From the NCBI RefSeq assembly GCF_011305535.1, contig NZ_CP049905.1, forward strand, positions 4,710,001 through 4,774,000: 64,000 bases of DNA. The letters run 5' to 3'. The notes beneath the pieces are model-generated. The model saw only the letters and a program-made list of their open reading frames with translations, made no database searches and was not told the origin of the DNA. Both the position numbers and the translations under genes were made by a program. Position 1 is the stretch's first letter. Every line of letters begins with the position of its first letter. Shown here in pieces: positions 17,569 to 26,259 of this stretch. This DNA comes from Diaphorobacter sp. HDW4B (GTDB lineage: Bacteria; Pseudomonadota; Gammaproteobacteria; Burkholderiales; Burkholderiaceae_C).

Positions 17569-18165
17569 TCAGATCACACCAAACGCACCCAGCACAGCGC
17601 CAATGCTCAGCAGCCAAAGCAGGTGAATCTTGGTACGCCAGACCAGCACCGCAGTGACTGCCGTCACGCACCACAGCGGCCAAGCTGCCAGCGGGCCGCC
17701 GTGGGCGCTGGCGAGGACCCAGCCGGTGGCGCAGAGCAGGCCCACGACCAGCGGGGCCATGCCTTGTTTGAAGGCACGCACGGCGCGCATTTCGCGGTGT
17801 TGTTGTGCCCAGCGGGTGGCGACGAAGGTCAGTGTGCTGCTGGGCAAGAGAATGCCGACCATGCAGACGACTACGCCGAGGCTCCCCAACAGCCAGCCGA
17901 GGTGGCTGCCTGCGGGGGCGGCGCTCATGCCGATGTTCCAGCCGAACAGCGCGACGAACAGCACGTTGGGCCCCGGTGCGGATTGGGCAATCGCAATCGA
18001 GTTGTTGAACTGCAGATCGGTGAGTAAATGGTGTTCATCGACCAGATAGCGGTGCATGTCCGGCGCGGTGGCGATGGCTCCGCCTACGGACAGCAGCGAC
18101 AGCGTCATGTAGTAGACGAACAAGTGCAACCAGTCGGCGGCTTGCATCGTGATGTGGGTTTCCAT
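17569..18165 (-). CDS. Chromate transporter, second short-chain subunit
   Basis: 198 residues, a single ChrA domain with about six membrane segments and the motif SIAIAQSAPGPNVLFVALFG. Short-chain CHR proteins come in pairs of opposite topology and together equal one long ChrA; they export chromate, or in some bacteria move sulfate-like anions. This is the downstream half of the pair. The start at 18165 (METHITMQ) follows AAAGG; the stop of the first half is 13 nt upstream, so the pair should be translated together. The frame is open further back but only into the partner gene. Confidence 0.85.
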   Translation of the reverse strand: METHITMQAADWLHLFVYYMTLSLLSVGGAIATAPDMHRYLVDEHHLLTDLQFNNSIAIAQSAPGPNVLFVALFGWNIGMSAAPAGSHLGWLLGSLGVVVCMVGILLPSSTLTFVATRWAQQHREMRAVRAFKQGMAPLVVGLLCATGWVLASAHGGPLAAWPLWCVTAVTAVLVWRTKIHLLWLLSIGAVLGAFGVI

Positions 18166-18178
18166 GCCGAGCCTTTTT

Positions 18179-18802
18179 TTATTGGGACTTGGTTGCCTGA
18201 GCGGTGTCGCGCCCGAGCTTGAACCAGGTGAGCACGCAGGCGGTGCCACCGACCACTGGCAGCACCCAGCCCAGCGGAAAGCGCCACAGCGCCATTGCCG
18301 CAAAAGTGATGGCGGCGAACACCCAGCACACCATCGGCCCGAGCGGATGCTTGCGAAACGCCACCGCGAGTCGGAAGCCCGCGCCGATCACCAGGCCCGC
18401 CGCCACCGCGCCCATGCCGCGCAGCGCGCCTGCCACCTGCGGAACTGCGGAGTAATGTTGGTAGAGGATGGCCAGCACGATCACCAGCAGCATGGGAATG
18501 CTCAACATGCCGAGCACCGCCGTGATCGCTCCGCGCAGGCCGAAATAGCGGTCGCCGATCATCATCGACAGATTGACCACGTTGGGGCCGGGCAGGATCT
18601 GCGCGACGGCCCAGTCTTCGATGAATTCCTCGTTGGTGATCCACTGGCGGCGGTCCACCATCTCGCGCTGCACGACCGCGAGCACGCCGCCAAAGCCCTG
18701 CAGCGCCAAAATTGTGAAGGCCCAGAACAGCTCGCGCAGATTGGCGGGGCGTTTGAGCACTGGAGCGGTTGGGGTGGGGAGCGGTGCGGGAGCGACGGTC
18801 AT
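18179..18802 (-). CDS. Chromate transporter, first short-chain subunit
   Basis: 207 residues, single ChrA domain: FWAFTILALQGFGGVLAVVQ, DWAVAQILPGPNVVNLSMMIG and several further hydrophobic helices. The proline-rich N-terminus (VAPAPLPTPTAPV) is a cytosolic leader. It is the upstream half of a split CHR pair with the gene at 17569-18165. No chrB-type regulator accompanies the pair, so chromate export is the family-based reading and the physiological anion is open. Confidence 0.85.
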   Translation of the reverse strand: MTVAPAPLPTPTAPVLKRPANLRELFWAFTILALQGFGGVLAVVQREMVDRRQWITNEEFIEDWAVAQILPGPNVVNLSMMIGDRYFGLRGAITAVLGMLSIPMLLVIVLAILYQHYSAVPQVAGALRGMGAVAAGLVIGAGFRLAVAFRKHPLGPMVCWVFAAITFAAMALWRFPLGWVLPVVGGTACVLTWFKLGRDTAQATKSQ

Positions 18803-18984
18803 GCTTGTCTCGGTGTTGTGCCCCGATGGTAAGCGCAGTGCGGCTTCCGGCTTGGGTGCAGGACATCGCGGAACGAGAAGCGGCCATCAGGTCTTGAGAT
18901 GGTTGCCGCCCGATGTCCACCGAGACTGCGACTAACATTCGGTGGAGTATTCAGCGTCTGTGCAGAACGAACAAGGAGATTTTC

Positions 18985-19836
18985 ATGAAGCTGGTCCGAT
19001 ATGGCGAGATGGGCGCGGAGCGCGCCGGGGTGGTCGATGCTGAGGGGCGTGTGCGCGATCTGTCGATGCTGCTGCCCGAAGTGGGGCCGCAGCAGCTTTC
19101 GCCGCGCACCCTGTCCGCGCTGGCAGCCATCGACATCGGCAAGCTGCCGTTGGTGGAAGAGGGTGTGCGACTGGGTTGCCCGATCGGCCATGTCGGCAAG
19201 ATCGTCTGCGTGGGCCTGAACTACCGCGACCATGCGGAAGAAGCCAACATGCCCGTGCCCAAGGAGCCGGTGCTGTTCATGAAGGCGATCACCACATTGA
19301 GCGGCCCGAACGACGATGTGCAGATTCCGCCCGGTGCGGAGAAGGCCGACTGGGAGGTCGAACTCGGCATCGTGATCGGCACGCGGCTCAAGCATGTGAA
19401 AAAGGAAGCTGCGACGCAGCACATCGCCGGTTATGTGCTGGCCAACGATGTCTCCGAACGTGCCTACCAGACCGAGCGTGGCGGACAGTGGGACAAGGGC
19501 AAGAGTTACGACACTTTCGCGCCCATCGGCCCGTGGCTGGTGACCGCCGACGAGGTGGCCGATCCGCACGCGCTTGGTCTGTGGCTCGACGTGAACGGCC
19601 AGCGCATGCAGGACGGCAACACGAAGAACTTCATCTTCGACGTGCCGACCATGCTGTCCTACATCAGCGACTTCATGACGCTGGAGCCCGGCGACATCGT
19701 GCTGACCGGCACGCCCGCAGGCGTGGGGCTGGGCCAGAAGCCTGCGCCCAAATTCCTGCGTGTGGGCGACGAGATGCGTCTGGGCATCACGGGGCTGGGG
19801 GAGCAGCGGCTCAAGTGCGTGGCGGGCGGGGGCTGA
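18985..19836 (+). CDS. Fumarylacetoacetate hydrolase family protein
   Basis: 283 residues. FAH-superfamily enzymes hydrolyse or decarboxylate acylpyruvates and 2-hydroxymuconate-type intermediates with a divalent metal. The core motif VCVGLNYRDHAEEANMPVP, the metal-ligand glutamates in DWEVELGIVIG and the DVSERAYQ, SYDTFAPIGPW and TGTPAGVGLG blocks are all present. The protein resembles those annotated as ureidoglycolate lyase or 2-hydroxyhepta-2,4-dienedioate isomerase, a group in which the substrate is seldom known. The ATG at 18985 follows AAGGAG. It runs tail-to-tail with the TauD-type dioxygenase gene, 22 nt apart. Confidence 0.88.
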   Translation: MKLVRYGEMGAERAGVVDAEGRVRDLSMLLPEVGPQQLSPRTLSALAAIDIGKLPLVEEGVRLGCPIGHVGKIVCVGLNYRDHAEEANMPVPKEPVLFMKAITTLSGPNDDVQIPPGAEKADWEVELGIVIGTRLKHVKKEAATQHIAGYVLANDVSERAYQTERGGQWDKGKSYDTFAPIGPWLVTADEVADPHALGLWLDVNGQRMQDGNTKNFIFDVPTMLSYISDFMTLEPGDIVLTGTPAGVGLGQKPAPKFLRVGDEMRLGITGLGEQRLKCVAGGG

Positions 19837-19858
19837 TCCCGCTCACTCGGTACGCTGC

Positions 19859-20848
19859 TCAATAGGCTGCGCCATGGGCGGCCAGCACCGGGTCGCCCTG
19901 AATCGCGGTGGAGGCGCGGCCATCGGCACCGACCGGAATTTGCCCGACCAAGGTGCTGCGGTAGAGTTGGCGATCGAACTCCAGCGCGAAGATGTCCTGC
20001 GGCGCGACATGGGCGGTGGCGCGGTTGTCCCAGAAGGCAATCGATCCGGGCTCCCACTTGAAGCGCACGGTGAAGTCGCTGCGCACTGCGTGCTCCCACA
20101 GAAACTCCAGCAGCACGCGCGATTCGCGGGTGTGCAGGCCGTTGATCTGCTTGAGAAAACCGGGGCTGATGTAGAGCACTTTCTCACCGGTTTCCGGATG
20201 CACGGTCACCAGCGGGTGTTCGCTGACCAGCGTGTTGTTGCGCACCAGTTCCAGATATTCGGCGGTGGCGTTCGCGCCTTGCGGCGGGCTGAAGCGGTGC
20301 TCGCCGCGCAGGGTCTGCAAAAAGGACTGCAGGGCCGGTGACAGGGCTTCGTAGGCCACGGCCAGATTGGTCCATTGCGTATCGCCGCCGTAGGGCGGAA
20401 TGGTCACGCCGCGCAGAATCGACGCCGCCGGTGGGTTGTGCGCGGCCGTCACGTCGGCATGCCAACCCGTCCATGGACGCTGCTCCGCCTGACCGCTGTG
20501 GCGGTTGGCCTTGCGGTGCTTGGCAATCGAGTACAGCTCGGGATGGCCATCCACATGACCGAAAACGGGATGGCCCAGCGTGAGCTCGCCAAACTGGCGC
20601 GAGAACGCGACATGCTCGTCGTGCGAGAGATGCTGGTCGCGAAAGAAAATCACCTTCCAGCGCAGCAGGGCGGAGCGAAGGGTGTGCACTTCGGCATCAC
20701 TGAGCGCCTGCTTGAGATCGACCCCACCGATCAGCGCGCCGATGTGTGCGGACTGCGGCGTCACCTGGATATGCGGGGTGGTGTTCTGTGCAGCGGCGAG
20801 CTGTTCGTCCAGGCGTTGCAGCGGGTTGTGTGGCAGTGGCGCGTTCAT
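19859..20848 (-). CDS. TauD/TfdA family 2-oxoglutarate-dependent dioxygenase
   Basis: 329 residues. Fe(II)/2-oxoglutarate dioxygenases of this group oxidise taurine, alkyl sulfates or aryloxyalkanoates, releasing sulfite or a carbonyl. The iron triad is present: H and D in TGWHADVTAAHNPP and the distal His in WDNRATAHVAPQD; the 2-oxoglutarate Arg is probably that in RQLYRST. The N-terminal IGALIGGVDLKQALSD is typical. The substrate cannot be assigned. A Bug-type binding protein gene lies 54 nt upstream on the same strand, so uptake and oxidation of one organic acid may be linked. AGGAGA precedes the ATG. Confidence 0.87.
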   Translation of the reverse strand: MNAPLPHNPLQRLDEQLAAAQNTTPHIQVTPQSAHIGALIGGVDLKQALSDAEVHTLRSALLRWKVIFFRDQHLSHDEHVAFSRQFGELTLGHPVFGHVDGHPELYSIAKHRKANRHSGQAEQRPWTGWHADVTAAHNPPAASILRGVTIPPYGGDTQWTNLAVAYEALSPALQSFLQTLRGEHRFSPPQGANATAEYLELVRNNTLVSEHPLVTVHPETGEKVLYISPGFLKQINGLHTRESRVLLEFLWEHAVRSDFTVRFKWEPGSIAFWDNRATAHVAPQDIFALEFDRQLYRSTLVGQIPVGADGRASTAIQGDPVLAAHGAAY

Positions 20849-20902
20849 ATGGCTTCTCCTCGTTGTGTTGGTTGTATTGGTCGTGGTGGCTGCGATGTCG
20901 AC

Positions 20903-21970
20903 TCAGCGTGCGTTGGCGACTTTCACCGCAGTGGCGGGCAGCAGGCCGAGTTCGAGCAGCAGCGCGTGGCTGCGTGCGACTTGTTCGGTGAGGGCGCGAG
21001 CGGTTTCCTTGGGGCCGAGAAACTGTGCGTCCCACTGGTTCAGGGCCACGAAATCCTTCCACTCGCGGGTTTCGGACACCTTGCGCAGTGCGCTCACCCA
21101 GTAGGTCTTCTGCGGCTCGCCGAGCCCGGACGGCGCCATCACGCCTTGAAAGGAGTCGCTCACGTAGTCGATGCCTTGCTCTTTCCAGGTGGGCGACTGG
21201 GCAAACACGCCGCCCAGACGCTGGTCCGCCGCAATCGCGAGGATGCGCACGCGGCCGGATTGGAGATACGGCAGCAGATTGGGCGTGGTGGCGGAGACCA
21301 CGTCCAGATGGCCACCGACCAGTGCCGTCATCGATTCTGCCGAAGACTTGTACGGAACAATGCGCAGCTTTTTGATGTCGACACCACCTTGCTGCAAGGG
21401 CCGCGCAGCGCCGAGATGAATGTGATTGCCAAGCGTGGTGGCGATGCCGATGGAGTATTTCTCTGGGTCCTGACGCAGTTGCGCGATCAGGTCATGCGCG
21501 TTTTTCAAGGGCGAATCGGCGCGCACCACGACGGTAGTGAATTCGCGGAACAGGGTCACCAGCGGCGTGCTGTTCTGCAGATGGGCGGGCAGGGCGTTCT
21601 GGGCCAGACTGTTGCCGTAGCTGGTGCTCAGCGTCATCAGCGTATGGGCGTCGCCGGGGTGACGGTTCAGGCTTTCCAGTGCCGCAATCGAATGCGCGCC
21701 CGATTTGTTGCTGACCACGATGCTGGGCGCAAACCCCTCGCGCGTCAGCAGTTCGGTGAGCTTGCGTGCAGCCACGTCGAGGGCCGCTCCCGCGCCGCTC
21801 GGAACGATGAATTCCGTGGCCTTGGTGGGCTTCCATGTCGTGCTGGTTGCAGTCGTGTTCTGTGCGACGGCATGGCCCGCCATCAGCGTGCTGCAGACCG
21901 CCGCCACCATGGCCACCCAGCGGGCTGCGTTGCGACGAATGGCGGGTTGTGCTGCGATGGCGACTGACAT
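20903..21970 (-). CDS. Bug/TctC family solute-binding protein
   Basis: 355 residues. The signal peptide ends near AGHAVAQ, then a periplasmic binding domain of the Bug family begins (KATEFIVPSGAGAALDVAARK, and VPYKSSAESMTALVGGHLDV later). Bug proteins deliver carboxylates to TTT tripartite transporters. No membrane subunits (TctA/TctB) are encoded nearby, as is usual for the many orphan Bug genes of Burkholderiales. It is transcribed with the TauD-type dioxygenase downstream, hinting at a shared ligand or substrate. GGAGCC lies before the ATG. Confidence 0.9.
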   Translation of the reverse strand: MSVAIAAQPAIRRNAARWVAMVAAVCSTLMAGHAVAQNTTATSTTWKPTKATEFIVPSGAGAALDVAARKLTELLTREGFAPSIVVSNKSGAHSIAALESLNRHPGDAHTLMTLSTSYGNSLAQNALPAHLQNSTPLVTLFREFTTVVVRADSPLKNAHDLIAQLRQDPEKYSIGIATTLGNHIHLGAARPLQQGGVDIKKLRIVPYKSSAESMTALVGGHLDVVSATTPNLLPYLQSGRVRILAIAADQRLGGVFAQSPTWKEQGIDYVSDSFQGVMAPSGLGEPQKTYWVSALRKVSETREWKDFVALNQWDAQFLGPKETARALTEQVARSHALLLELGLLPATAVKVANAR

Positions 21971-22193
21971 GAAAGGCTCCGGAACTCTTGGACAAGAGGG
22001 AGACTTTAGAAGCCACGCTGCGCTGCAACAACGAAGGATTCAATATGACGACATGCGAAAAACCTGCTTGCACCCGGTGCATGTGGGGGCAAAGTCGTGC
22101 TTTCGTTTTCCGGTCGAATTTTTCGACTAGTCTTCAAACCCTTGGACGCGTTCTTTGGCCTGTGTGGCCAAGCGGTCCAGAGGTTTTTCAGTC

Positions 22194-22526
22194 ATGTCTC
22201 CACTTCTTTTGCTCGGCGCGGCCATCGTCACCGAGGTGATCGCCACCACTGCTCTCAAATCGTCCGACGGCTTTCAGCGTATCGCTCCCGGTGCGCTGGC
22301 GGTCGTGGGTTACTGCATTTCTTTTTATCTGCTGTCGCAGGTGATGAAGTCCATCCCGACGGGCGTGGTCTACGCCATCTGGTCGGGGCTGGGCATTGTG
22401 CTGATCTCCATCGTCGGCTGGCTGGTGCACAACCAGAAGCTCGATTGGCCTGCCGTGGCGGGCATGGCGTTGATCGTGATCGGCGTGCTGGTGATCCAGC
22501 TGTTTTCCAAGACGGCAGGGCACTGA
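22194..22526 (+). CDS. SMR family multidrug efflux pump, EmrE-like
   Basis: 110 residues, four membrane helices. The essential glutamate in helix 1 is present (GAAIVTEVIATTALK), and helix 3 has AIWSGLGIVLISIVGW with the aromatic substrate-contact Trp. Over its length the sequence resembles EmrE, which exports quaternary ammonium and other cationic drugs by proton antiport as a dual-topology dimer, more than the guanidinium exporter Gdx/SugE. No guanidine riboswitch is seen upstream. The ATG at 22194 gives the standard SMR N-terminus; the frame extends 13 codons further upstream without support. Confidence 0.9.
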   Translation: MSPLLLLGAAIVTEVIATTALKSSDGFQRIAPGALAVVGYCISFYLLSQVMKSIPTGVVYAIWSGLGIVLISIVGWLVHNQKLDWPAVAGMALIVIGVLVIQLFSKTAGH

Positions 22527-22581
22527 GATCCTGAACAGGTTCTGAGCGCCGACGCGTGTTGCGCAGCCGGCGGATGCCGCC

Positions 22582-23193
22582 TTATTTGCGGCCGAGCTTG
22601 TCGCTCCAGTCCTTCTTTTGTTGGGCTTCCTCGACGGGTTGCAGTACCCAGCCTGCCATCACTTCTTCGCGCTGTTGGGTCAGGCGCGCATCGATGCGCT
22701 TGGCAGCCACGCGGGCCACGCATTCGAGCTTTTGCAAGTCCTTTTGCGTGAGTGTCGGATCGGCGGCCATGCTGAAGGTGCACAGCGTTCCGTAGACCTG
22801 ACCGTTGACGAGCACGATGGGCGCGCTGATGTGCGCGCCGACGCGAAATGGCGTGTCCGGCAGCTTGGCGCTTTGGCGATGGGTTTCGGCGTCATGCACG
22901 AGCTTGGGCAGACGACCGTCGAGCACGCATTGGCAGAATGACTCTTCCAGCCGCGAACCGCCGCCGGTGGCGATCAGGTCGCAGCCGGGTTTGTTGTCCA
23001 CATGCTTGAACATGCGCTTGCCGTCGCGAATTTCGGAGATGAAGATCACGTCCATCTTCAAGTTTTCGCGCAGGTCGTGAAGCACCTGGCGGACGGTGTC
23101 GTCCACCAGCTCGTCGCTTTGATCCGCGGTAGTGACAATCAGCTCGGTGACGCTGACTTCGAGCGCGTCCGGTGCGTAGTCCCAGATGTGCAT
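22582..23193 (-). CDS. GAF domain protein
   Basis: 203 residues, mostly a single GAF domain (about 25-165): DVIFISEIRDGKRMFKHVDN, ESFCQCVLDGRLPKLVHDAE, VGAHISAPIVLVNGQVYGTL. GAF domains bind small ligands, haem or cyclic nucleotides. No output domain is attached, so it is a sensor or regulatory subunit whose partner is unknown. The ATG at 23193 is used, but a TTG two codons upstream has better spacing (6 nt) from AAGGGG and may be the true start. It is followed by a charged, Lys-rich C-terminus. Confidence 0.75.
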   Translation of the reverse strand: MHIWDYAPDALEVSVTELIVTTADQSDELVDDTVRQVLHDLRENLKMDVIFISEIRDGKRMFKHVDNKPGCDLIATGGGSRLEESFCQCVLDGRLPKLVHDAETHRQSAKLPDTPFRVGAHISAPIVLVNGQVYGTLCTFSMAADPTLTQKDLQKLECVARVAAKRIDARLTQQREEVMAGWVLQPVEEAQQKKDWSDKLGRK

Positions 23194-23288
23194 GGCCAAT
23201 GGATACCCCTTCGTAACACTTCGTTTTGTGGTGTGAAGTTTAGCGACGGTTGATGGCCGATAGAAGGAAATGCGCGTCGGCAGCGCGG

Positions 23289-23705
23289 CTATTTCTGCTG
23301 GCTCTTGCGCTCGACACTCTCCACTACCTCGGTCTTGAACTCGCCGGGCATGACGATTTCCAGCATCTCGATGTCCTCGCTGTGCCCCAGTTCGCGATGG
23401 CGAATGCCCGGCGGTTGGTAGACGCAGGAACCCGCCTCCAGCCGCACGGGGCCGTGGCCTTCGTATTCGAATTCCACCCAGCCCTTGAGCACGTAGACAA
23501 GCTGGAACTGGGTGTGGTGCAGGTGCGGCACGCCGTTGAATTCTTCGCCTTGCGCCGCGCGGATCACATGCGCGACGACGCGGCCATCGGTGACCTTGTT
23601 CATGCCCAGATCGCGGTACTCGAAGAAGGAGCGCAGCCCGCGCTCGAAGAGGGCATTGTGGGCGTGGGTGACGACGAGCTGATCGGCAGCGGTCGAGGTG
23701 GTCAT
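23289..23705 (-). CDS. Cupin domain protein
   Basis: 138 residues forming one cupin barrel. Motif 1 is VPHLHHTQFQLVYVLKGWVEFEYEG and motif 2 GSCVYQPPGIRHRELG; the His residues in both could bind a metal, though the motif-1 Glu is replaced by Gln. No recognisable substrate. The start at 23705 follows GGAGAC. It lies 95 nt upstream of the GAF gene on the same strand and divergent from the M17-N-like gene. A sugar-isomerase, dioxygenase or purely ligand-binding role are all possible. Confidence 0.8.
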   Translation of the reverse strand: MTTSTAADQLVVTHAHNALFERGLRSFFEYRDLGMNKVTDGRVVAHVIRAAQGEEFNGVPHLHHTQFQLVYVLKGWVEFEYEGHGPVRLEAGSCVYQPPGIRHRELGHSEDIEMLEIVMPGEFKTEVVESVERKSQQK

Positions 23706-23893
23706 GGTATGTCTCCGTTGTTGTTTCTGTCGTTGCGGGTTCATTGTCTCTGTTTGGACGATTTTTGTGCATCGATGGCGTGTCTTCCGACAGCGCGATG
23801 GCCGCTTGTCCGTCATGTGATGGCGCGCGTCGTCTGAATCATGAAAGCTTTTCGGCGCACGAGCGCTCCACACAAAGCAGAGGCGAACAATCC

Positions 23894-24511
23894 ATGGATG
23901 CATCTCCCAAAGAATTGAAACTGGGCCAGTGGCGAGACACGGTCATCAAGATTGCGGTGTGGGATGGCGTGGGTGCGAAGACGGAGTTGTCGTGCGCTTG
24001 CCTTTTCACCCATTCGCTGCATGCCGATGGTCTGCAGGGCGGCGCGGCCGATCTGGACCGTGCCTTGGATGGCGCTTTGACGCGCTTGTGGACCCAAGGC
24101 ATTCCGGCGGCGGACAGCTTGCAGACGCTGCTGATGACGAAGTTGCCGAAGTCGATTGCGGCCTCGTCGTGTCTCGTTGTGGGGCTGGGCAAGCCGGAGT
24201 TCTGGGCGGCGCGCAAGAGCGCCGATGCGGTGGCGGTTTCCGTCAACGCGGCCATTCAGCACAAGGTGGCCAGTGCAGCGTTTGCGCCCAGCCTGATCGA
24301 CCATGGCGTGCAGGCGGGTGAACCGGTCGAGCCGCATTTGATGGAGGCTTTGCTGAATCAGCTCGAAGCGGCTGGGCGTCTTGCAGACATGGGCCTGGCC
24401 GCGCTGCCTGCGCTCAAGACCTGGTATTTCGATGCCGGAGCCACGCATTTCGATGGCGCGGCTGTGCATTATCAGGCGGCGTTCGAGTCGTGGAAAAGCC
24501 AAAGAAACTGA
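23894..24511 (+). CDS. Orphan leucyl-aminopeptidase (M17) N-terminal-domain protein
   Basis: 205 residues that look like the N-terminal macro-like domain of M17 leucyl aminopeptidases without the catalytic domain. Similar features are AADLDRALDGALTRL, SLQTLLMTKLPKSIAA, then SCLVVGLGKPEFWAARKSAD and ASAAFAPSLIDHG. The M17 zinc-site motif (NTDAEGRL) is absent, so it should not be a peptidase. In full enzymes this domain helps oligomerisation and, in PepA, DNA binding; here the role is unknown. The start at 23894 follows GAGG with a long spacer. The gene for a beta-rich protein of unknown function starts 21 nt downstream. Confidence 0.6.
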   Translation: MDASPKELKLGQWRDTVIKIAVWDGVGAKTELSCACLFTHSLHADGLQGGAADLDRALDGALTRLWTQGIPAADSLQTLLMTKLPKSIAASSCLVVGLGKPEFWAARKSADAVAVSVNAAIQHKVASAAFAPSLIDHGVQAGEPVEPHLMEALLNQLEAAGRLADMGLAALPALKTWYFDAGATHFDGAAVHYQAAFESWKSQRN

Positions 24512-24532
24512 GGCATGCAAGGAGCACTCACC

Positions 24533-24922
24533 ATGTCGGAATCCAGCCAGCAAATGCAGGAACTGAAAATCGTCGATGCGCAGGGACGGCCCCGCATTGT
24601 GCTTTCCGCGAAAACGGCCGAGCCTGGCATCACCTGGCTGCGCGAGGATGGTCAGGCCGCCGCCAGCTTGTCCATCAGCGGCTCGGGGCATGCGGCGCTG
24701 AGCCTCAACGCCGTGGCCGCCGATCAACCGAATGCGGTGCTGGAGATCGACGACAAGGGCACGCATGTCAAATTCACCCGCAAGAATGGGGCGAGCGCTT
24801 ATCTGTTCCTCAACAATGAGGGCGTTTCGGGGCTGGTGCTGCTGGACAACCAAGGCAAGCGGCGCTTCAACGTGCTGGTGCCAGAAGAGGGGCCGGTGCA
24901 GCTCAGGCAGATCGACGATTGA
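24533..24922 (+). CDS. Beta-rich protein of unknown function
   Basis: 129 residues, no family recognised. No signal peptide or membrane segment. The sequence is a succession of short beta-like units with a recurring D.(x)G/K pattern: VDAQGRPRIVLSA, REDGQAAASLSIS, IDDKGTHVKFTR, LNNEGVSGLVLLDNQGKRR. That suggests a small beta-sandwich or beta-solenoid. The ATG at 24533 is behind AAGGAG. It follows the orphan M17-N-like gene closely and the two are probably one transcription unit, so they may act together; nothing more can be said from sequence. Confidence 0.6.
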   Translation: MSESSQQMQELKIVDAQGRPRIVLSAKTAEPGITWLREDGQAAASLSISGSGHAALSLNAVAADQPNAVLEIDDKGTHVKFTRKNGASAYLFLNNEGVSGLVLLDNQGKRRFNVLVPEEGPVQLRQIDD

Positions 24923-24940
24923 GTCCCGCACGACCTCGCT

Positions 24941-26251
24941 TCAGCCTGCGAGCGCCACACCGCCCGCAAGGCGCACTTCGATCGTTTGGCGCATGTTTTG
25001 CGGCGCATCGACGAGCAGTTTGGGCCAGTCGGCTTTGGCTTGTGCGACCACCTCCTTGAGCAGCGCGACATGCCGTGATGCGCGCAGCAGTCCTGCGGAT
25101 TTGATGAGCGCTTCCATGTCGTCCCACGACAGCGCGCGCATCGCCACATCGATGGCCTTGTTCACTGCGTATTGCTGGGTCGATGTGCCTTCGAAGAACG
25201 AGGCGACACAAACACAGTCATAGACCGGCGCGAGCCGTGGTTGGCGGCCATCGGGATAAATCAGCGCCCAGTTTTTCAGGTGCGCGTCGGTGTTGCCCAT
25301 GAGGATGGCGGCGACCGTGCGCGCGAGGAATTCGCGCGTGTCGTGCACGGGCTGGGGGCTCAGGCGGTCAAGCACGCGCAGCATGGTCGGCCAGTCCTGC
25401 TGTAGGCCCTTGCCGTATTTGTGGCGCGGCGCGTAGCCGAGGGCCTGATTGAACTCTTCCATGTGGATGCGCGAACCATCGGGCAGATGGTCAAAACGCT
25501 GCACTGCGAGGATTTCGTCGAACGGCACATGCTCCGGCAGATCGGCCTGCGCGCGGGTGATGATGTCGGCATCCGCCGTCTGCAGGCCGAGCGCCTTGCA
25601 GAGCTGGTAGCAGGCGTATTCGTTGGCGACCAGATCGGGGTGGTGCGTGGTCGGCAGCTTGAGAATGACACTGCCCGCAGCGCCCTTGCGGTGCACGGTG
25701 TAGCGGCGGCCGTCCTGCACGGCGCTGAACTTGGTGACGATGCCGGGAAGCGAAGCCGCGTCCTCCACGGGATATTCGACAAAGCCGGGTTCGAGCACGT
25801 CCAGCCCCTGCGTGGTGTGCCAGTGGCGCACGACCTCGGGAATCGCTTCGTTGGGCGGAATCGGTTCGACTTCGAGCGCGCCCATCAGGTCGTGCCCAGC
25901 GGCGGCAAGCAGCTCGAATTCGTCATCGGGCGAGCAGCCGCGTTCGTGCGCAAGGCGCTCGCGGTTATGGCCTTCGGGCAGCAGGTTCTGGAAATACACC
26001 GGCCAGCGTCCATCGGTGCGCACCAGCCGGGCATCGCGCGCGGACGCCAGAATGCTCTGCGTGTCCGGCTCGTTGCCGCCGCGGTAGCTCAGCGACAGGG
26101 TGGGGCGGTTCGTGTCGGCGATGTAGTCGCTCTCGAACGAGATGCGCAGAATGTCGCCGTACTGCGAGAGATAGCCGATGGCACGCCGTCCGCCCCCAAG
26201 CGCTGCGGGCTGGTGCATGTACAGGCGCAGGTAGCGGATCGAGGTGGACAT
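24941..26251 (-). CDS. hipA: HipA-type serine/threonine kinase toxin
   Basis: 436 residues, PI4K-like kinase of type II toxin-antitoxin systems; enteric HipA phosphorylates glutamyl-tRNA synthetase and causes dormancy. Conserved parts: IGYLSQYGDILRISF (N-subdomain), VTKFSAVQDG, where the Ser could be the regulatory autophosphorylation site, the kinase core in AAILMGNTDAHLKNWALIYP with catalytic Asp and Asn, and LAPVYDCVC with the metal-binding Asp. The antitoxin gene ends 8 nt upstream, the usual hipB-hipA order. Full-length family members are near 440 residues, so the toxin appears intact. Confidence 0.9.
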   Translation of the reverse strand: MSTSIRYLRLYMHQPAALGGGRRAIGYLSQYGDILRISFESDYIADTNRPTLSLSYRGGNEPDTQSILASARDARLVRTDGRWPVYFQNLLPEGHNRERLAHERGCSPDDEFELLAAAGHDLMGALEVEPIPPNEAIPEVVRHWHTTQGLDVLEPGFVEYPVEDAASLPGIVTKFSAVQDGRRYTVHRKGAAGSVILKLPTTHHPDLVANEYACYQLCKALGLQTADADIITRAQADLPEHVPFDEILAVQRFDHLPDGSRIHMEEFNQALGYAPRHKYGKGLQQDWPTMLRVLDRLSPQPVHDTREFLARTVAAILMGNTDAHLKNWALIYPDGRQPRLAPVYDCVCVASFFEGTSTQQYAVNKAIDVAMRALSWDDMEALIKSAGLLRASRHVALLKEVVAQAKADWPKLLVDAPQNMRQTIEVRLAGGVALAG

Positions 26252-26259
26252 GGCGTGCC

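Noticed and set aside
21971-22193. Guanidine riboswitch before the SMR pump
   Set aside because: The expected aptamer motifs are not visible and the pump resembles EmrE rather than Gdx/SugE.
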